Positions 1 through 8,661 of a DNA stretch of 64,000 nucleotides are shown here, piece after piece. This stretch comes from an uncultured Bacteroidia bacterium (GTDB lineage: Bacteria; Bacteroidota; Bacteroidia; Bacteroidales; UBA932). The notes below the pieces were generated by a model. That model made no database searches. It was given only the letters and a program-made list of their open reading frames with translations, and was not told the DNA's origin. Both the position numbers and the translations under genes were made by a program. Location: the NCBI GenBank assembly GCA_902785065.1, contig CACZXH010000005.1, positions 124,001 to 188,000 of the forward strand. Direction: 5' to 3'. The stretch's first letter is position 1; each line of letters opens with the position of its first letter.

Positions 1-77
1 GCGACGAATCCGCGCTCGTAGGTGGACGTTTCCGCATAGTTCAGCTTGCAACCGAGGGTAGTGAGGGCGACTTTCAT
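1..77 (-). CDS. mtaB: tRNA t6A37 methylthiotransferase MtaB, N-terminal fragment
   Basis: Only the first 25 codons lie in the window; the gene runs off the left edge. The translation MKVALTTLGCKLNYAETSTY carries the start of the MiaB/MtaB N-terminal domain, with the TLGCKLNxxE pattern whose Cys is the first ligand of the auxiliary iron-sulfur cluster. MtaB-type radical SAM enzymes convert t6A37 to ms2t6A37 in tRNAs. The TLGCKLN form favours MtaB over MiaB or RimO, but that rests on this short segment. Its ATG overlaps the stop of the upstream methyltransferase gene (ATGA), so the two are probably translationally coupled. Confidence 0.75.
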   Translation of the reverse strand, partial: MKVALTTLGCKLNYAETSTYERGFV

Positions 78-781
78 GCGAGGATCAGGAAAACGCACGG
101 CCTTTTGCCGATCGTGACGGGATGCTCCTTCCAGCGGGCGGCCGGGAGGGTGCGGATGAAAGCGTCGGGCTGCATCAGGTTGGCCGCGACGGTGATGAGC
201 GTCTTGCCGGAACAGGTGGCCGCCAGGTCCGTGAGGAGGGCGTCGTTCCGGTAGGGCGTCTCGATGATGATCTGCGTCTGATGCTCCGCGGCCGACCGCT
301 TTTCCAGCCGACGGATGGCCGCGCGGCGCTCCTCGGTCTTTGCTGGAATGTAGCCCGCAAAGGCGAAGGACTGGCCGTTGAGCCCGGAGGCCATCAGGGC
401 CAGCATCAGGGATGAAGGGCCCACCAGGGGCACGACCTCGATCCCTTCCTGGTGGCACAGGGCCACGAGCTGGGCGCCGGGGTCCGCCACGGCGGGAAGG
501 CCGGCCTCGGAAATGAGGCCCACGTTGCGCCCGCCGTCGAACAGGCGCCCGAGGGGCGCGATCTCCGCCGGGGCCGTGTGCTCGTTGAGCTCGTGGAATT
601 CCAGTCCCTCGATATGGCCTTTGAGACCCGCGCGGGACAGGAAGCGCCGGGCCGTCCGGACCTCCTCGACCACGAAGCAGTCCAGCGTGGGCAGGATGGC
701 CAGGACTGGGGCTGGAAGCACGTCGGCCGGGTCGTTGTCCCCGAGCGGGGATGGAATCAGGTATAGCTTTCCTTTATTCAT
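74..781 (-). CDS. RsmI-like SAM-dependent methyltransferase (tetrapyrrole methylase family)
   Basis: 235-residue protein of the tetrapyrrole (corrin/porphyrin) methylase fold. The N-terminal LYLIPSPLG motif matches the LYVVPTPIG start of RsmI, and VGLISEAGLPAVADPG matches the RsmI SAM-binding loop (AGxPxxxDPG). RsmI 2'-O-methylates C1402 of 16S rRNA. This is the shorter, divergent Bacteroidota version without the C-terminal extension, so the substrate is not certain. I chose the ATG at 781 because the reading frame upstream lies inside the preceding gene and the family motif begins six residues later. It overlaps the end of the TamB-like gene by 8 bp and the start of mtaB by 4 bp, giving a tight three-gene unit. 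Confidence 0.8.
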   Translation of the reverse strand: MNKGKLYLIPSPLGDNDPADVLPAPVLAILPTLDCFVVEEVRTARRFLSRAGLKGHIEGLEFHELNEHTAPAEIAPLGRLFDGGRNVGLISEAGLPAVADPGAQLVALCHQEGIEVVPLVGPSSLMLALMASGLNGQSFAFAGYIPAKTEERRAAIRRLEKRSAAEHQTQIIIETPYRNDALLTDLAATCSGKTLITVAANLMQPDAFIRTLPAARWKEHPVTIGKRPCVFLILA

Positions 782-3700
782 GCGCAGGTGTTTCAATGAG
801 GGGATGGGCCTTGCCGGCGGTGTCAATCTGCAGGTAGGTCCGCTCGACGGGCTGCACTTCCATCAATTCGCGCTCCTGCCGGGGCTTGAACAAGTAGCGG
901 AAGAACTGCTTGAGGCTGTTGAACTCCCGCTGGTAGGCGAAGCCCACGCCGTTGCGCTGGCTGTTGTCCAGGAAACTGGTGTACTGGTCGGCGGAATGGG
1001 AGAACAGGTTGAGCCGGAAGGTGCCCGGCGGGTTCAGCTTGATATCGATGTCCAGGTCGCCCGCCACCTCGTCGGTCGTGGTCCCGTACAACCGCCGGTT
1101 GCCGATCGTGCCGTTCACGATCACCCGGTTATTGAACAGCTGGGTGGAGAGGGCGACGTCGAAGAGGTTCTGTCCGGAGGCGTTCTGCTGGTAGTTCAGG
1201 CCCAGGTCCAGCGGGATGTTCAGCCGTTCGAAGATGCTGTTCAGCTGGCCGGCCATGATGCCGGTCATGTTGGAATACAGCATGTTGGAGCCGCCGGTGG
1301 TAATGATGCCGGACTCTTCGTTGGGGAGGAAACTGTTGGCGATGAGCAAATACAGGAACTGCTTTATCTTCTTGTCCTCGGTGTTCAGGGCGCTGGTCAC
1401 CAGGCCTTCGGTGCCCGGGTCCAGCTGCGGGATTTCGATGTTGAACTTGATCTGCGGGTTCCGCAGCTTGTCCGTGATGTCAATGATACAGTCCACCTGC
1501 CGGCGGGCGGCTTCGGCCGAAGCCGTGCCCGACAGGAGGGTGGAGATCGAAGCCTTGGTCGAATAGACGCCGGTTACATTCAGGTCGGAGTCCATCACGT
1601 CGCCTTTGAAGCGGATACTGCTGCCGTCGCGGATGGTGAATTCCCGCGTCACGACGTCCAGGGCTGAGAATTTGAACTCGCCGCTCGTAAGCGTGTAGTC
1701 ACCGTTGATGGTGAACTGGTTGTTCAGGCCCGTCCGGATGCGGAGGTCGATCAGGCCGTTCCCGAGGCCCTGGAGGGTGTTCTCGCCGATGTCCACATAG
1801 GCCGTCACGGCGGGGTTTGCCCGGACGCGGACCCGGACGTCGAGGTCACTCTGCGTCTTCTTCTTGCCGGTGCGGTTGGTGCGCATCATCAACTCGTAAG
1901 GATCTTCCTCGACTTCGACGTACGGCTGCTTGAATACCAGCAGGTCGCCGGTGGCTTTCGCACCGCCCGACCGCAGCGGGATATGCAGGTGGCCATTCTT
2001 GACCGTCCGGGCATCGATATTGAGGGCCAGGGCGTCGAAGGGCCCCGTGATGTCCACGCGGCCGGTCCCGTACACGTCGCCGTATATGGGGCCGTTCCGG
2101 TCCGTGATGCCCAGCACTTTCATCCGTTCGAACTGGATGTGCGTGTCCAGCCGCATGTCCTTGAAACCGCCGAAGCGGAGGCTGCCGGTGACGGTGCCTT
2201 TCCCTTCCAGTCCATCCGTCATGCTGACATCCTGGAAATGAAGGCCTTCCGTGTCCACGGACACCGGTCCGGACACCTGATAGGGGACCCGCGTGAAGTC
2301 GACGCCCAGGAGGCCGTCCACGATCTGCATCCCTTCGCTTCCGATCCGTAGCTTGTCCAGGGTGCCGTCCACGCTCACCTTGCCGTCCAGGGCGCCTTCG
2401 AAGCGGTCGAAGATCCCCGCGAGGAGCGGGGCGGCATAGCCCATATCCAGGCGGTTCAACGTCGCAGCGGCCCGGATGGCCTTGTCCTTTGGACGGAGGT
2501 AACCGTCCACGTCGAAGTTCCGGACACCGTCCTGGAAGTTCCGGAGCTGGATGTCGAACCGTTTCTCGGGTTCATTCCAGACGCTGGCCACTTCCAAGGA
2601 GCCCATGGGCCTGCCGGCCAGGTACGTGGAGTCGCAGGCGATGCTGGCGAGCAGGGCCAGTGACGGCTTGGTCGGGGAAACGAGGCTGGCCCGGCCCGTC
2701 GCCTGTCCCTTGATGTCCATTTTCCCCTTCATCACGAGGGAGTTCAGCAGGGAGATGTCGAACTGGTCCATCCGCACGGAGAGGGTGTCGTTCTTGACGG
2801 GGGAGAGACCGCCGTCGACGACCAGGGACTGCCGTCCGTTGCGGAGGCGGAAGCGGTCCACCCGGAGGTCGCCGCCCTGGAGCGTGAGGTCGTCGGAGTC
2901 CACCTGCCAGCGGTCGCCGTAATAATAGACGGAGGAGGGAAGCACGGAGGCGACGACAGCGAGACCGTCCGCGTCGCGGGCGAGGTCGGCCGAGAGCCGG
3001 AGTTCGGCTTTGTTGGCTTCCTCGGTCTTGTTGTCGAAGGTATACGTGAGGCTGATGCGGTCGTCGTCGACCATCGCATCGATATGGTTGTCCTTGAGTT
3101 CGATCCCGCCCAGGTTGATGGCGGAGCCGGTCACGTCGGCGTGGAGGGCGTTGTTCCGGTTGTCGAAGTCCAGCCGGAAATCCTTCAGGTAGCGGGTGCC
3201 GAGGGCGAGCCGCCCGGAGGTGACGTTTCCGTCGATGATGCCGTCTTCGTCCACCTTGAGCCGCAGGGACGAATTCTTCTCAATGTACAGGCCGGGCAGG
3301 ACGAACCCGAGCACTTCGCGGGTGTCGAAGAACTTGAAGTTCATCTCGTAAGGCGTTCCGTCCCAAGGCTTTCCCTCCTTCTCCAGCAGGGAGGGGAGTT
3401 CCTTCCGGACCACCAGGTCCTTGAGGTCCGACACCATCGAAACAAGCGACCGGTCCCCGACGAAGGTGCCCTCGGCAAAGCCGGACTCGAACCGCATCCG
3501 GTGGATATCATCGTTCGCGTGCGCACTGGCCGTAATGTCGCCGATCCGGTGGCTGCCGTTCGCGTTCTCCAGCAGGACGTCCCGGAGGTTGACCTCGCCC
3601 AGGAGGTCCCGGTCGCGTGTACGGATGAAGTTCGCGTCGGCCTGGAGGGAGACCTTGGAGGTGCCCCGCTTGTCGATGTGCAGGGCGTTGAGGTCGGCAT

Positions 3701-5357
3701 AGCCGATGTTGGCGTAGAACTGGTAAGCGGCGTTCCGCGTGCGGGAGGACAGGTCGAACTTGCCCTGGACGAGGGCGTTCAGGTTCGGGTCGTCGCAAAC
3801 GATGCGGCCGTCGAAGGATTCGTCGGAATAAGTGCCCACGGCCGCGATGCCGGTATAGTCATAGCCCAGGGCGCTGAGGCGTCCCACGTTCAGGGAATCA
3901 ATGCGGACCTGCAGGTTGCGGGGCGCGAGCGTCGCGTTCAGGCCGGTTGTCAGGGTAATGGGGCCCAGTTCCTTGATGCCGGCGATCCGTCCGGCGTCCA
4001 GGTCCCGTGTCCGGAGGTTGCCGCCTATAGAAATGGGCCGCTTGCGGTCAAGGACGTTCCGAAGGGTGAGGTCCACGTCGGCCGCCCCGGCGTTGGACGT
4101 GAGGTTGCCCTTCACCGCGAGGCGGTCCAGCGGTCCCTTGGCCGTGGCGTTCAGGCTGAAGTCCGTGCCCTTGCCCATCTTGTCGAGGTTCAGTTTCGTA
4201 TCGGGGGCCCATTCCTGGATGAAGGTTCCGAGCCCGTCGAGGCCGAAGCGGAAATCCTGGACGCGGTAGTCCAGCTGCGCGGTTTCGATCTCGGGCAGTC
4301 CCTTCATCGTCCCGTCGATCCGGCCCGTGATTCCACTGCCGTGTTCCCGGATGCCCAGGCCCTTGACGGCAAAGTCGCTCACGGTGCCTTCCAGCTTGCC
4401 GGTGAGGTCCGAACGGAAGGTGAAGCGCTCCAGGTTGGGGGCGAAATGGCGGATGGTCTGCATGGAGAAGACGGTCGGCGCCAGGAACTCGCCCTCGAGC
4501 CGGACCTGGTCGATAAAGTCACTGTAATCCTCGTCCAGCTTGCCCAGGAGGCGGAAATAGCGGAAATGCAGGTCGGAATCCCCGTCGTCGATATGCAGGT
4601 TGTCCAGCAGGACTTTCCCGTGGCCGACCTTCACCTTGCCGGAGAGGTCGCGCACGTTCCAGCCGGTCTTGTCCGTGATGGAGATATGGTCCGCGTCCCC
4701 GCTGATGACTCCGTCCTTGACCAGGATATCGGAGGCGTGGATGTCGGCCTTGATTTCCAGGTCGTTCCAGTCAATGACGCTGTCGGGGAGGGGCTTGCCG
4801 CCCCGTTCTGCGCGGCGGGCGGCGGCGACGTGGTTGAACATCCGGAAGGTGAAGTCTTCGACCTCTACCTGGCGGGCTTCCAGCAGGTCACCAAAGTCCT
4901 TGTCGGGCTTGTCCGGGTCCTTCTTGAGGCGGAAAATGCGGGAAATGTTGTCCAGAACGGCCTTTTCTCCGGTGCCGGGCTCCAGGACCAGATTCAGTTC
5001 CCCGTCCTCCAGCTTCAGGCGGCTTACGGAAATACGTTCCTGGTGGAGGAGCCCCTTCAGGGAGAAGCGGGCGGACAGGCTGCCGATGCGGGCCAGCGTA
5101 TCCTGGCGGGGAAATGCCCCGCCGGTGTAAGGCTGGCGGTCGGTGAGAACGACGTCCTCGAGGGTGACGGCGTCGAACGGGCGGACGGCGATATGGCCGA
5201 TGTGGATGTCGCCGTCGATGTTCTCGGAGAGCTTGTCAACCGCCTTCCGGGCGAGGATGGTCTGCACCGCCGGCGACTGGACGGCCACGACGAGCGCCAG
5301 CAGCAAGATCACGAGTGCCGCCAGGATCCAAAGCGTTATGCGCAGGGCCTTCTTCAC
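774..5357 (-). CDS. TamB-like translocation/assembly module protein (DUF490)
   Basis: 1527-residue giant with an N-terminal membrane anchor (about residues 5-27) followed by a very long beta-rich AsmA/TamB-type body. The C-terminal third has the TamB (DUF490) pattern: GxxxITSGEFKFSALDV-like strands, then the terminal barrel-like region ending near LDIDIKLNPPGTFRLNLFSH. TamB-family proteins span the periplasm and are linked to outer-membrane protein insertion or phospholipid transport. The only plausible start is GTG at 5357: an in-frame TAG lies two codons upstream. The -7 element TATCTTTG ends 6 bases before that GTG, which suggests a leaderless message. First gene of the tamB - rsmI-like - mtaB unit. 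Confidence 0.85.
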   Translation of the reverse strand: MKKALRITLWILAALVILLLALVVAVQSPAVQTILARKAVDKLSENIDGDIHIGHIAVRPFDAVTLEDVVLTDRQPYTGGAFPRQDTLARIGSLSARFSLKGLLHQERISVSRLKLEDGELNLVLEPGTGEKAVLDNISRIFRLKKDPDKPDKDFGDLLEARQVEVEDFTFRMFNHVAAARRAERGGKPLPDSVIDWNDLEIKADIHASDILVKDGVISGDADHISITDKTGWNVRDLSGKVKVGHGKVLLDNLHIDDGDSDLHFRYFRLLGKLDEDYSDFIDQVRLEGEFLAPTVFSMQTIRHFAPNLERFTFRSDLTGKLEGTVSDFAVKGLGIREHGSGITGRIDGTMKGLPEIETAQLDYRVQDFRFGLDGLGTFIQEWAPDTKLNLDKMGKGTDFSLNATAKGPLDRLAVKGNLTSNAGAADVDLTLRNVLDRKRPISIGGNLRTRDLDAGRIAGIKELGPITLTTGLNATLAPRNLQVRIDSLNVGRLSALGYDYTGIAAVGTYSDESFDGRIVCDDPNLNALVQGKFDLSSRTRNAAYQFYANIGYADLNALHIDKRGTSKVSLQADANFIRTRDRDLLGEVNLRDVLLENANGSHRIGDITASAHANDDIHRMRFESGFAEGTFVGDRSLVSMVSDLKDLVVRKELPSLLEKEGKPWDGTPYEMNFKFFDTREVLGFVLPGLYIEKNSSLRLKVDEDGIIDGNVTSGRLALGTRYLKDFRLDFDNRNNALHADVTGSAINLGGIELKDNHIDAMVDDDRISLTYTFDNKTEEANKAELRLSADLARDADGLAVVASVLPSSVYYYGDRWQVDSDDLTLQGGDLRVDRFRLRNGRQSLVVDGGLSPVKNDTLSVRMDQFDISLLNSLVMKGKMDIKGQATGRASLVSPTKPSLALLASIACDSTYLAGRPMGSLEVASVWNEPEKRFDIQLRNFQDGVRNFDVDGYLRPKDKAIRAAATLNRLDMGYAAPLLAGIFDRFEGALDGKVSVDGTLDKLRIGSEGMQIVDGLLGVDFTRVPYQVSGPVSVDTEGLHFQDVSMTDGLEGKGTVTGSLRFGGFKDMRLDTHIQFERMKVLGITDRNGPIYGDVYGTGRVDITGPFDALALNIDARTVKNGHLHIPLRSGGAKATGDLLVFKQPYVEVEEDPYELMMRTNRTGKKKTQSDLDVRVRVRANPAVTAYVDIGENTLQGLGNGLIDLRIRTGLNNQFTINGDYTLTSGEFKFSALDVVTREFTIRDGSSIRFKGDVMDSDLNVTGVYSTKASISTLLSGTASAEAARRQVDCIIDITDKLRNPQIKFNIEIPQLDPGTEGLVTSALNTEDKKIKQFLYLLIANSFLPNEESGIITTGGSNMLYSNMTGIMAGQLNSIFERLNIPLDLGLNYQQNASGQNLFDVALSTQLFNNRVIVNGTIGNRRLYGTTTDEVAGDLDIDIKLNPPGTFRLNLFSHSADQYTSFLDNSQRNGVGFAYQREFNSLKQFFRYLFKPRQERELMEVQPVERTYLQIDTAGKAHPLIETPAHE

Positions 5358-5363
5358 AATCTA

Positions 5364-5371
5364 CAAAGATA
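5364..5371 (-). promoter_or_regulatory. -7 promoter element of the tamB-like gene
   Basis: TATCTTTG on the minus strand matches the Bacteroidota -7 consensus TAnnTTTG. Only 6 bases separate it from the GTG start, so the predicted transcript begins at or next to the start codon. No clear TTG was found at the usual -33 distance. Confidence 0.55.
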
Positions 5372-5417
5372 AGAAAATCCCATGGATTTTCCCATGCCGA
5401 TCCGGAAGGCTTTTTCC

Positions 5418-5487
5418 CGTCATTCCCGGCTTGACTCTTTCGTCATTCCCGGTTTGACCCTTTCGTCATTCCCGGCTTGACCGGGAA
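5418..5487. repeat. Triple 23-bp tandem repeat of the GTCATTCCCGG family
   Basis: Three head-to-tail copies of a 23-bp unit beginning CGTCATTCCCGG start at 5418, 5441 and 5464. The third continues into the palindromic arm CCGGGAAT, giving a CCCGGCTTGACCGGG hairpin. Single related copies lie at 37179 and 46253. The third copy forms the end of the neighbouring minus-strand gene. Confidence 0.85.
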
Positions 5488-6023
5488 TCACAAATGAACG
5501 TGGGTACGTGCCCCGTCTCCGGGATGAATTTCCCCAGGAGGTCCGCCGTCTTGAGGCGCATGTAGCAGGTGGTCGTGCCGTCGGGACAGCCGATGGATTC
5601 CGGCGCGACGGCGGCCCGGTCGAGGATCAGCCGGACCCGGTTCTCCGGGTCGGCGACGAGGCTCAGCGGCGTCGTCGCGCCCACCTCCGTGCCCAGGAAT
5701 TCCTGCAGCATCGCCGCCGGGGCGAAGGATACGCGGGATATCTGCAGCGCGGCGCCGAAGTCCTTGGTACTGAAGGGCTTGTCTCCCGGCATGACATACA
5801 GGTAGAACACCGTCTGCTGCCGGTTGCAAAGGAGCAAAGTCTTCACGGTGGGAACGCCCAAAGCCTCGTCGATGGCGATGCAGTCTTCCATCGTCACGGC
5901 CGGGTCGTTGTCAATGCGTCCGAAGGGAATCTCCAGCCGCTCCAGCGCGGCATAGACCTTCCGCTGGGTTTCATTGGCGAACTCCGCCGGAGCCGTCACC
6001 TTGATTTCGCTGGTATGGATCAT
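5466..6023 (-). CDS. Prolyl-tRNA editing / YbaK-ProXp family deacylase
   Basis: 185 residues of the YbaK/ProX aminoacyl-tRNA editing fold ('prolyl-tRNA synthetase associated domain'), which hydrolyses mischarged tRNAs in trans. Visible family features are KTLLLCNRQ, the LQEFLGTEVGATTPLSL segment (the conserved G-x-x-TPL motif) and a final ETGHVPTFI strand. The last eight or so residues (DSRSSRE) and the TGA stop are written by a GTCATTCCCGG-family palindromic repeat, so the original 3' end has been replaced. The start ATG overlaps the stop of the upstream FAD enzyme gene by 4 bp, indicating coupling. Confidence 0.85.
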   Translation of the reverse strand: MIHTSEIKVTAPAEFANETQRKVYAALERLEIPFGRIDNDPAVTMEDCIAIDEALGVPTVKTLLLCNRQQTVFYLYVMPGDKPFSTKDFGAALQISRVSFAPAAMLQEFLGTEVGATTPLSLVADPENRVRLILDRAAVAPESIGCPDGTTTCYMRLKTADLLGKFIPETGHVPTFICDSRSSRE

Positions 6024-7555
6024 AGCTTCTCCGCGCAGTTGATACCGTCCAGGGCTGAGGAGACAATGCCGCCGGCGTAACCGGCGCCTTCCCCGCAGGG
6101 ATACAGGCCGGGAACGTCCACGTGCTCGAGCGTCTCCGGGTTGCGCGGCAGGCGGACCGGCGAGGACGTGCGGGATTCCACGCCCAGGAGAAGGGCGTCA
6201 TTCGTATAATAGCCGTGCATTTGACGGTCCACCTGTGGGAAGGCGCGGCGGAGCCGCAGCGACACGTGCTCAGGCAGGAGCTCATGCAGCGGCGATGACC
6301 ACGCGCCCGGGTGGTAGGACGTCTTGGGCAGGTCCTTCGAGACAATGCCGCGGCAGAAGTCTTTCATCCGCTGTGCGGGGGCAGCAAGGGGGTGCTTTCC
6401 GCCGTGCGTGGACACATACTCGTACATCTTTTTCTCGATGTCGTGCTGGTAGTCCATTAACGCGAAAGGACCCTGATATTCAGCGGGTTGGTCGCCGGGC
6501 TCGATTTGCACGACCACGCCCGCGTTGGCCCACTTGGAGTTGCGGGCGGAGTTGGACATCCCGTTCAAGACCACGGTTCCGTCCTCGGTGGAGGAGGGGA
6601 CCAGGATGCCGCCGGGACACATGCAGAACGAGAAGACGCCTCGGTTTTCCACCTGCTGGACGAAGGAGTATTCGGCCGTAGGCATGAAGGGCTGGTACTT
6701 GCCGTGATAGCGGATTTGGTTGATGAGCCACTGCGGGTGCTCGACGCGGACGCCCAGGGCGAAACCCTTGGCCTCCAGCGCCCAGCCCCGGCGCGCGAAG
6801 ATCTCGTAGATGTCGCGGGCGGAATGGCCTGACGCAAGGATGACTTTCGCGGCCTTGTATACGGTTTCCCCGGCATGGACCTCGAAGCCGCCGGCGACCG
6901 GGACGATGTCCGTCACGCGGCTGTCGAAATGGTATTCGCCCCCGTGCTCCTCGATGCACAGGCGGATGTTTTCCACGATTGCGGGCAGCTTGTCCGTCCC
7001 CAGGTGCGGGTGCGCGTCAATGAGGATGGACGGATCGGCCCCGAAGCGCACGAACTGGTGCAGGACCTCGCGGATGTCGCCGCGTTTGGAGGAGCGGGTG
7101 AAGAGCTTTCCGTCGGAGAAAGCTCCGGCGCCGCCCTCGCCATAGCAGTAGTTGGAGTCCGGGTCGATGACGCCTTCCACCGAGAGTTTGGCCATATCGG
7201 TCTTCCGGCGGTGGACGTCCTTGCCGCGCTCCAGGAAGATGGGTTTGAGGCCTCGGGTGAGGAGTTTCAGGGCGGCGAACAGGCCGGCCGGGCCGGCGCC
7301 GATGACAATGACCGGTTCAGCGGCGTGGACATCCTGATACTCAGGGAGTTTATAGGGTTCGTGGGTTTCTCCTTCGCGGTAGGCATGCACGCGGTAGCGG
7401 TACAGGATATCCTGCCGGGCATCGACGGAACGGCGGACGATGACGGCGGCGCCCACCTTCTCGGGCTTGACACCCAAGGCTTTGGCCGCGGCCTCTTTCA
7501 GTTCCGCTTCCGTCAATTCCTTACCAATCTTGATAGCAATCTCGAACTCTTTCAT
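6020..7555 (-). CDS. FAD-dependent oxidoreductase, COG2509 type
   Basis: 511 residues. An N-terminal alpha/beta region (1-75) precedes the dinucleotide-binding motif GAGPAGL at 86-92; further FAD-family motifs are ERGKDV, GEGGAGAFSDGKL and a C-terminal GLYPCGEGAGYAGGI. This matches the uncharacterised FAD-dependent dehydrogenase family COG2509; the substrate is unknown. I place the start at 7555 (MKEFEIAIKIG), because the 19 codons upstream are encoded by a hairpin repeat and do not resemble the family. It lies downstream of tsaD and is coupled to the prolyl-tRNA editing gene. Confidence 0.85.
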   Translation of the reverse strand: MKEFEIAIKIGKELTEAELKEAAAKALGVKPEKVGAAVIVRRSVDARQDILYRYRVHAYREGETHEPYKLPEYQDVHAAEPVIVIGAGPAGLFAALKLLTRGLKPIFLERGKDVHRRKTDMAKLSVEGVIDPDSNYCYGEGGAGAFSDGKLFTRSSKRGDIREVLHQFVRFGADPSILIDAHPHLGTDKLPAIVENIRLCIEEHGGEYHFDSRVTDIVPVAGGFEVHAGETVYKAAKVILASGHSARDIYEIFARRGWALEAKGFALGVRVEHPQWLINQIRYHGKYQPFMPTAEYSFVQQVENRGVFSFCMCPGGILVPSSTEDGTVVLNGMSNSARNSKWANAGVVVQIEPGDQPAEYQGPFALMDYQHDIEKKMYEYVSTHGGKHPLAAPAQRMKDFCRGIVSKDLPKTSYHPGAWSSPLHELLPEHVSLRLRRAFPQVDRQMHGYYTNDALLLGVESRTSSPVRLPRNPETLEHVDVPGLYPCGEGAGYAGGIVSSALDGINCAEKL

Positions 7556-7579
7556 TCTGCCAACTGATTTCTGTTTTTC

Positions 7580-7620
7580 GGGAGAGGGTGGCCACAGGTT
7601 TCCGGACGTCACCCTCTCCC
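7580..7620. repeat. Intergenic hairpin repeat
   Basis: Arms GGGAGAGGGTG (7580-7590) and CACCCTCTCCC (7610-7620) form a perfect 11-bp stem around a 19-base loop, filling the gap between tsaD and the FAD gene. The 17 bases GAGGGTGGCCACAGGTT (7584-7600) recur exactly at 45694-45710 inside the MITE-like insertion. No T-run follows on the minus strand, so it is not a typical terminator there. Confidence 0.7.
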
Positions 7621-8642
7621 TAGTAGTCCGCCATCCTGGAGACGGGGGCGACGTCCAGGGGAGTGCGCTCGCCGGCCTGGTAGCGGAACCAGCCGGCGAC
7701 GGCGATCATGGCCGCGTTGTCGGTCGTGAACTTGAACTCGGGGAGGAAGGTCTTCCAACCTCGTTTTTTGCCTTCAGCGACGATCCGCTCGCGGAGGCCG
7801 CTGTTCGCAGAAACGCCGCCGCCGATAGTAATCTGCTTGATCTTCGTCTCCTTCGCCGCCCGGATCAGCTTGCCCATCAGGATGTCGATCAGGGTCTTCT
7901 GGAAGCTCGCACAGAGGTCCTCCTTGTTCTTTTCCAGGAATTCCGGATCCTTCGCCATCTCGTCCCGGACGAAGTACAGGAGCGAGGTCTTGATGCCGCT
8001 GAAACTGTAATCGAGGCCCGGGATGTTGGGCTTCGCGAAATGGAAGCGGTTGGGGTCGCCGAGCTTGGCGAGGCGGTCAATCACCGGGCCGCCGGGATAG
8101 CCCAGGCCCAGCATCTTGGAGCATTTGTCGAAGGCTTCGCCCACCGCGTCGTCGATCGTCTGACCCAAGATTTCGTACTCGAGCGGGCTGTTGACCTTGA
8201 CGATCTGCGAATTGCCGCCGGAAACCAGCAGGCACAGGTAGGGGAAAGCGGGCTCGTCAACAGGCTTGTCCGGCTGCCGGACGAAATTCGCCAGGATATG
8301 GCCCTGCAAATGGTTCACCATCACCATGGGGATATCCAGCGACAGGGACAGCGCCTTGGCGAAGGACGTGCCCACCAGGAGGGAGCCCAGCAGGCCCGGG
8401 CCGCGGGTGAAGGCGATGGCGGTGAGGTCCGCCGGCGTGACGCCCGCCTTCCGCAGCGCCTCGGAGACGACCGGGACGATGTTCTGCTCGTGGGCGCGGG
8501 AAGCCAGTTCCGGCACCACCCCGCCGAAGTCCTTGTGGACCTGCTGCGAAGCGATGACATTCGACAACAGGACGCCGTCGCGGAGGACGGCCGCCGAGGT
8601 GTCGTCGCAGGAAGATTCGATGCCGAGGATAATGTCCGCCAT
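7620..8642 (-). CDS. tsaD: tRNA t6A37 threonylcarbamoyltransferase TsaD
   Basis: 340 residues of the Kae1/TsaD/Qri7 family, which transfers threonylcarbamoyl from threonylcarbamoyl-AMP to A37 of ANN-decoding tRNAs. Motifs: GIESSCDDTSAAV at the N terminus, metal-binding HLQGH (HxxxH), the ATP-site segments GLGYPGGPVID and SFSGIKTS, GGGVSANSGLR, and a final TDNAAMIAVAG. Length is normal. I start at the ATG at 8642: an in-frame ATG at 8651 lies within the -7 element TATCTTTG, whereas 8642 is 6 bases past it, predicting a leaderless mRNA. The window also contains mtaB, which acts on the t6A product. Confidence 0.95.
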   Translation of the reverse strand: MADIILGIESSCDDTSAAVLRDGVLLSNVIASQQVHKDFGGVVPELASRAHEQNIVPVVSEALRKAGVTPADLTAIAFTRGPGLLGSLLVGTSFAKALSLSLDIPMVMVNHLQGHILANFVRQPDKPVDEPAFPYLCLLVSGGNSQIVKVNSPLEYEILGQTIDDAVGEAFDKCSKMLGLGYPGGPVIDRLAKLGDPNRFHFAKPNIPGLDYSFSGIKTSLLYFVRDEMAKDPEFLEKNKEDLCASFQKTLIDILMGKLIRAAKETKIKQITIGGGVSANSGLRERIVAEGKKRGWKTFLPEFKFTTDNAAMIAVAGWFRYQAGERTPLDVAPVSRMADY

Positions 8643-8648
8643 AGATGA

Positions 8649-8656
8649 CAAAGATA
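8649..8656 (-). promoter_or_regulatory. -7 promoter element of tsaD
   Basis: TATCTTTG on the minus strand, 6 bases upstream of the tsaD ATG at 8642. It decides the start, since the alternative upstream ATG overlaps it. Confidence 0.55.
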
Positions 8657-8661
8657 GGCAA

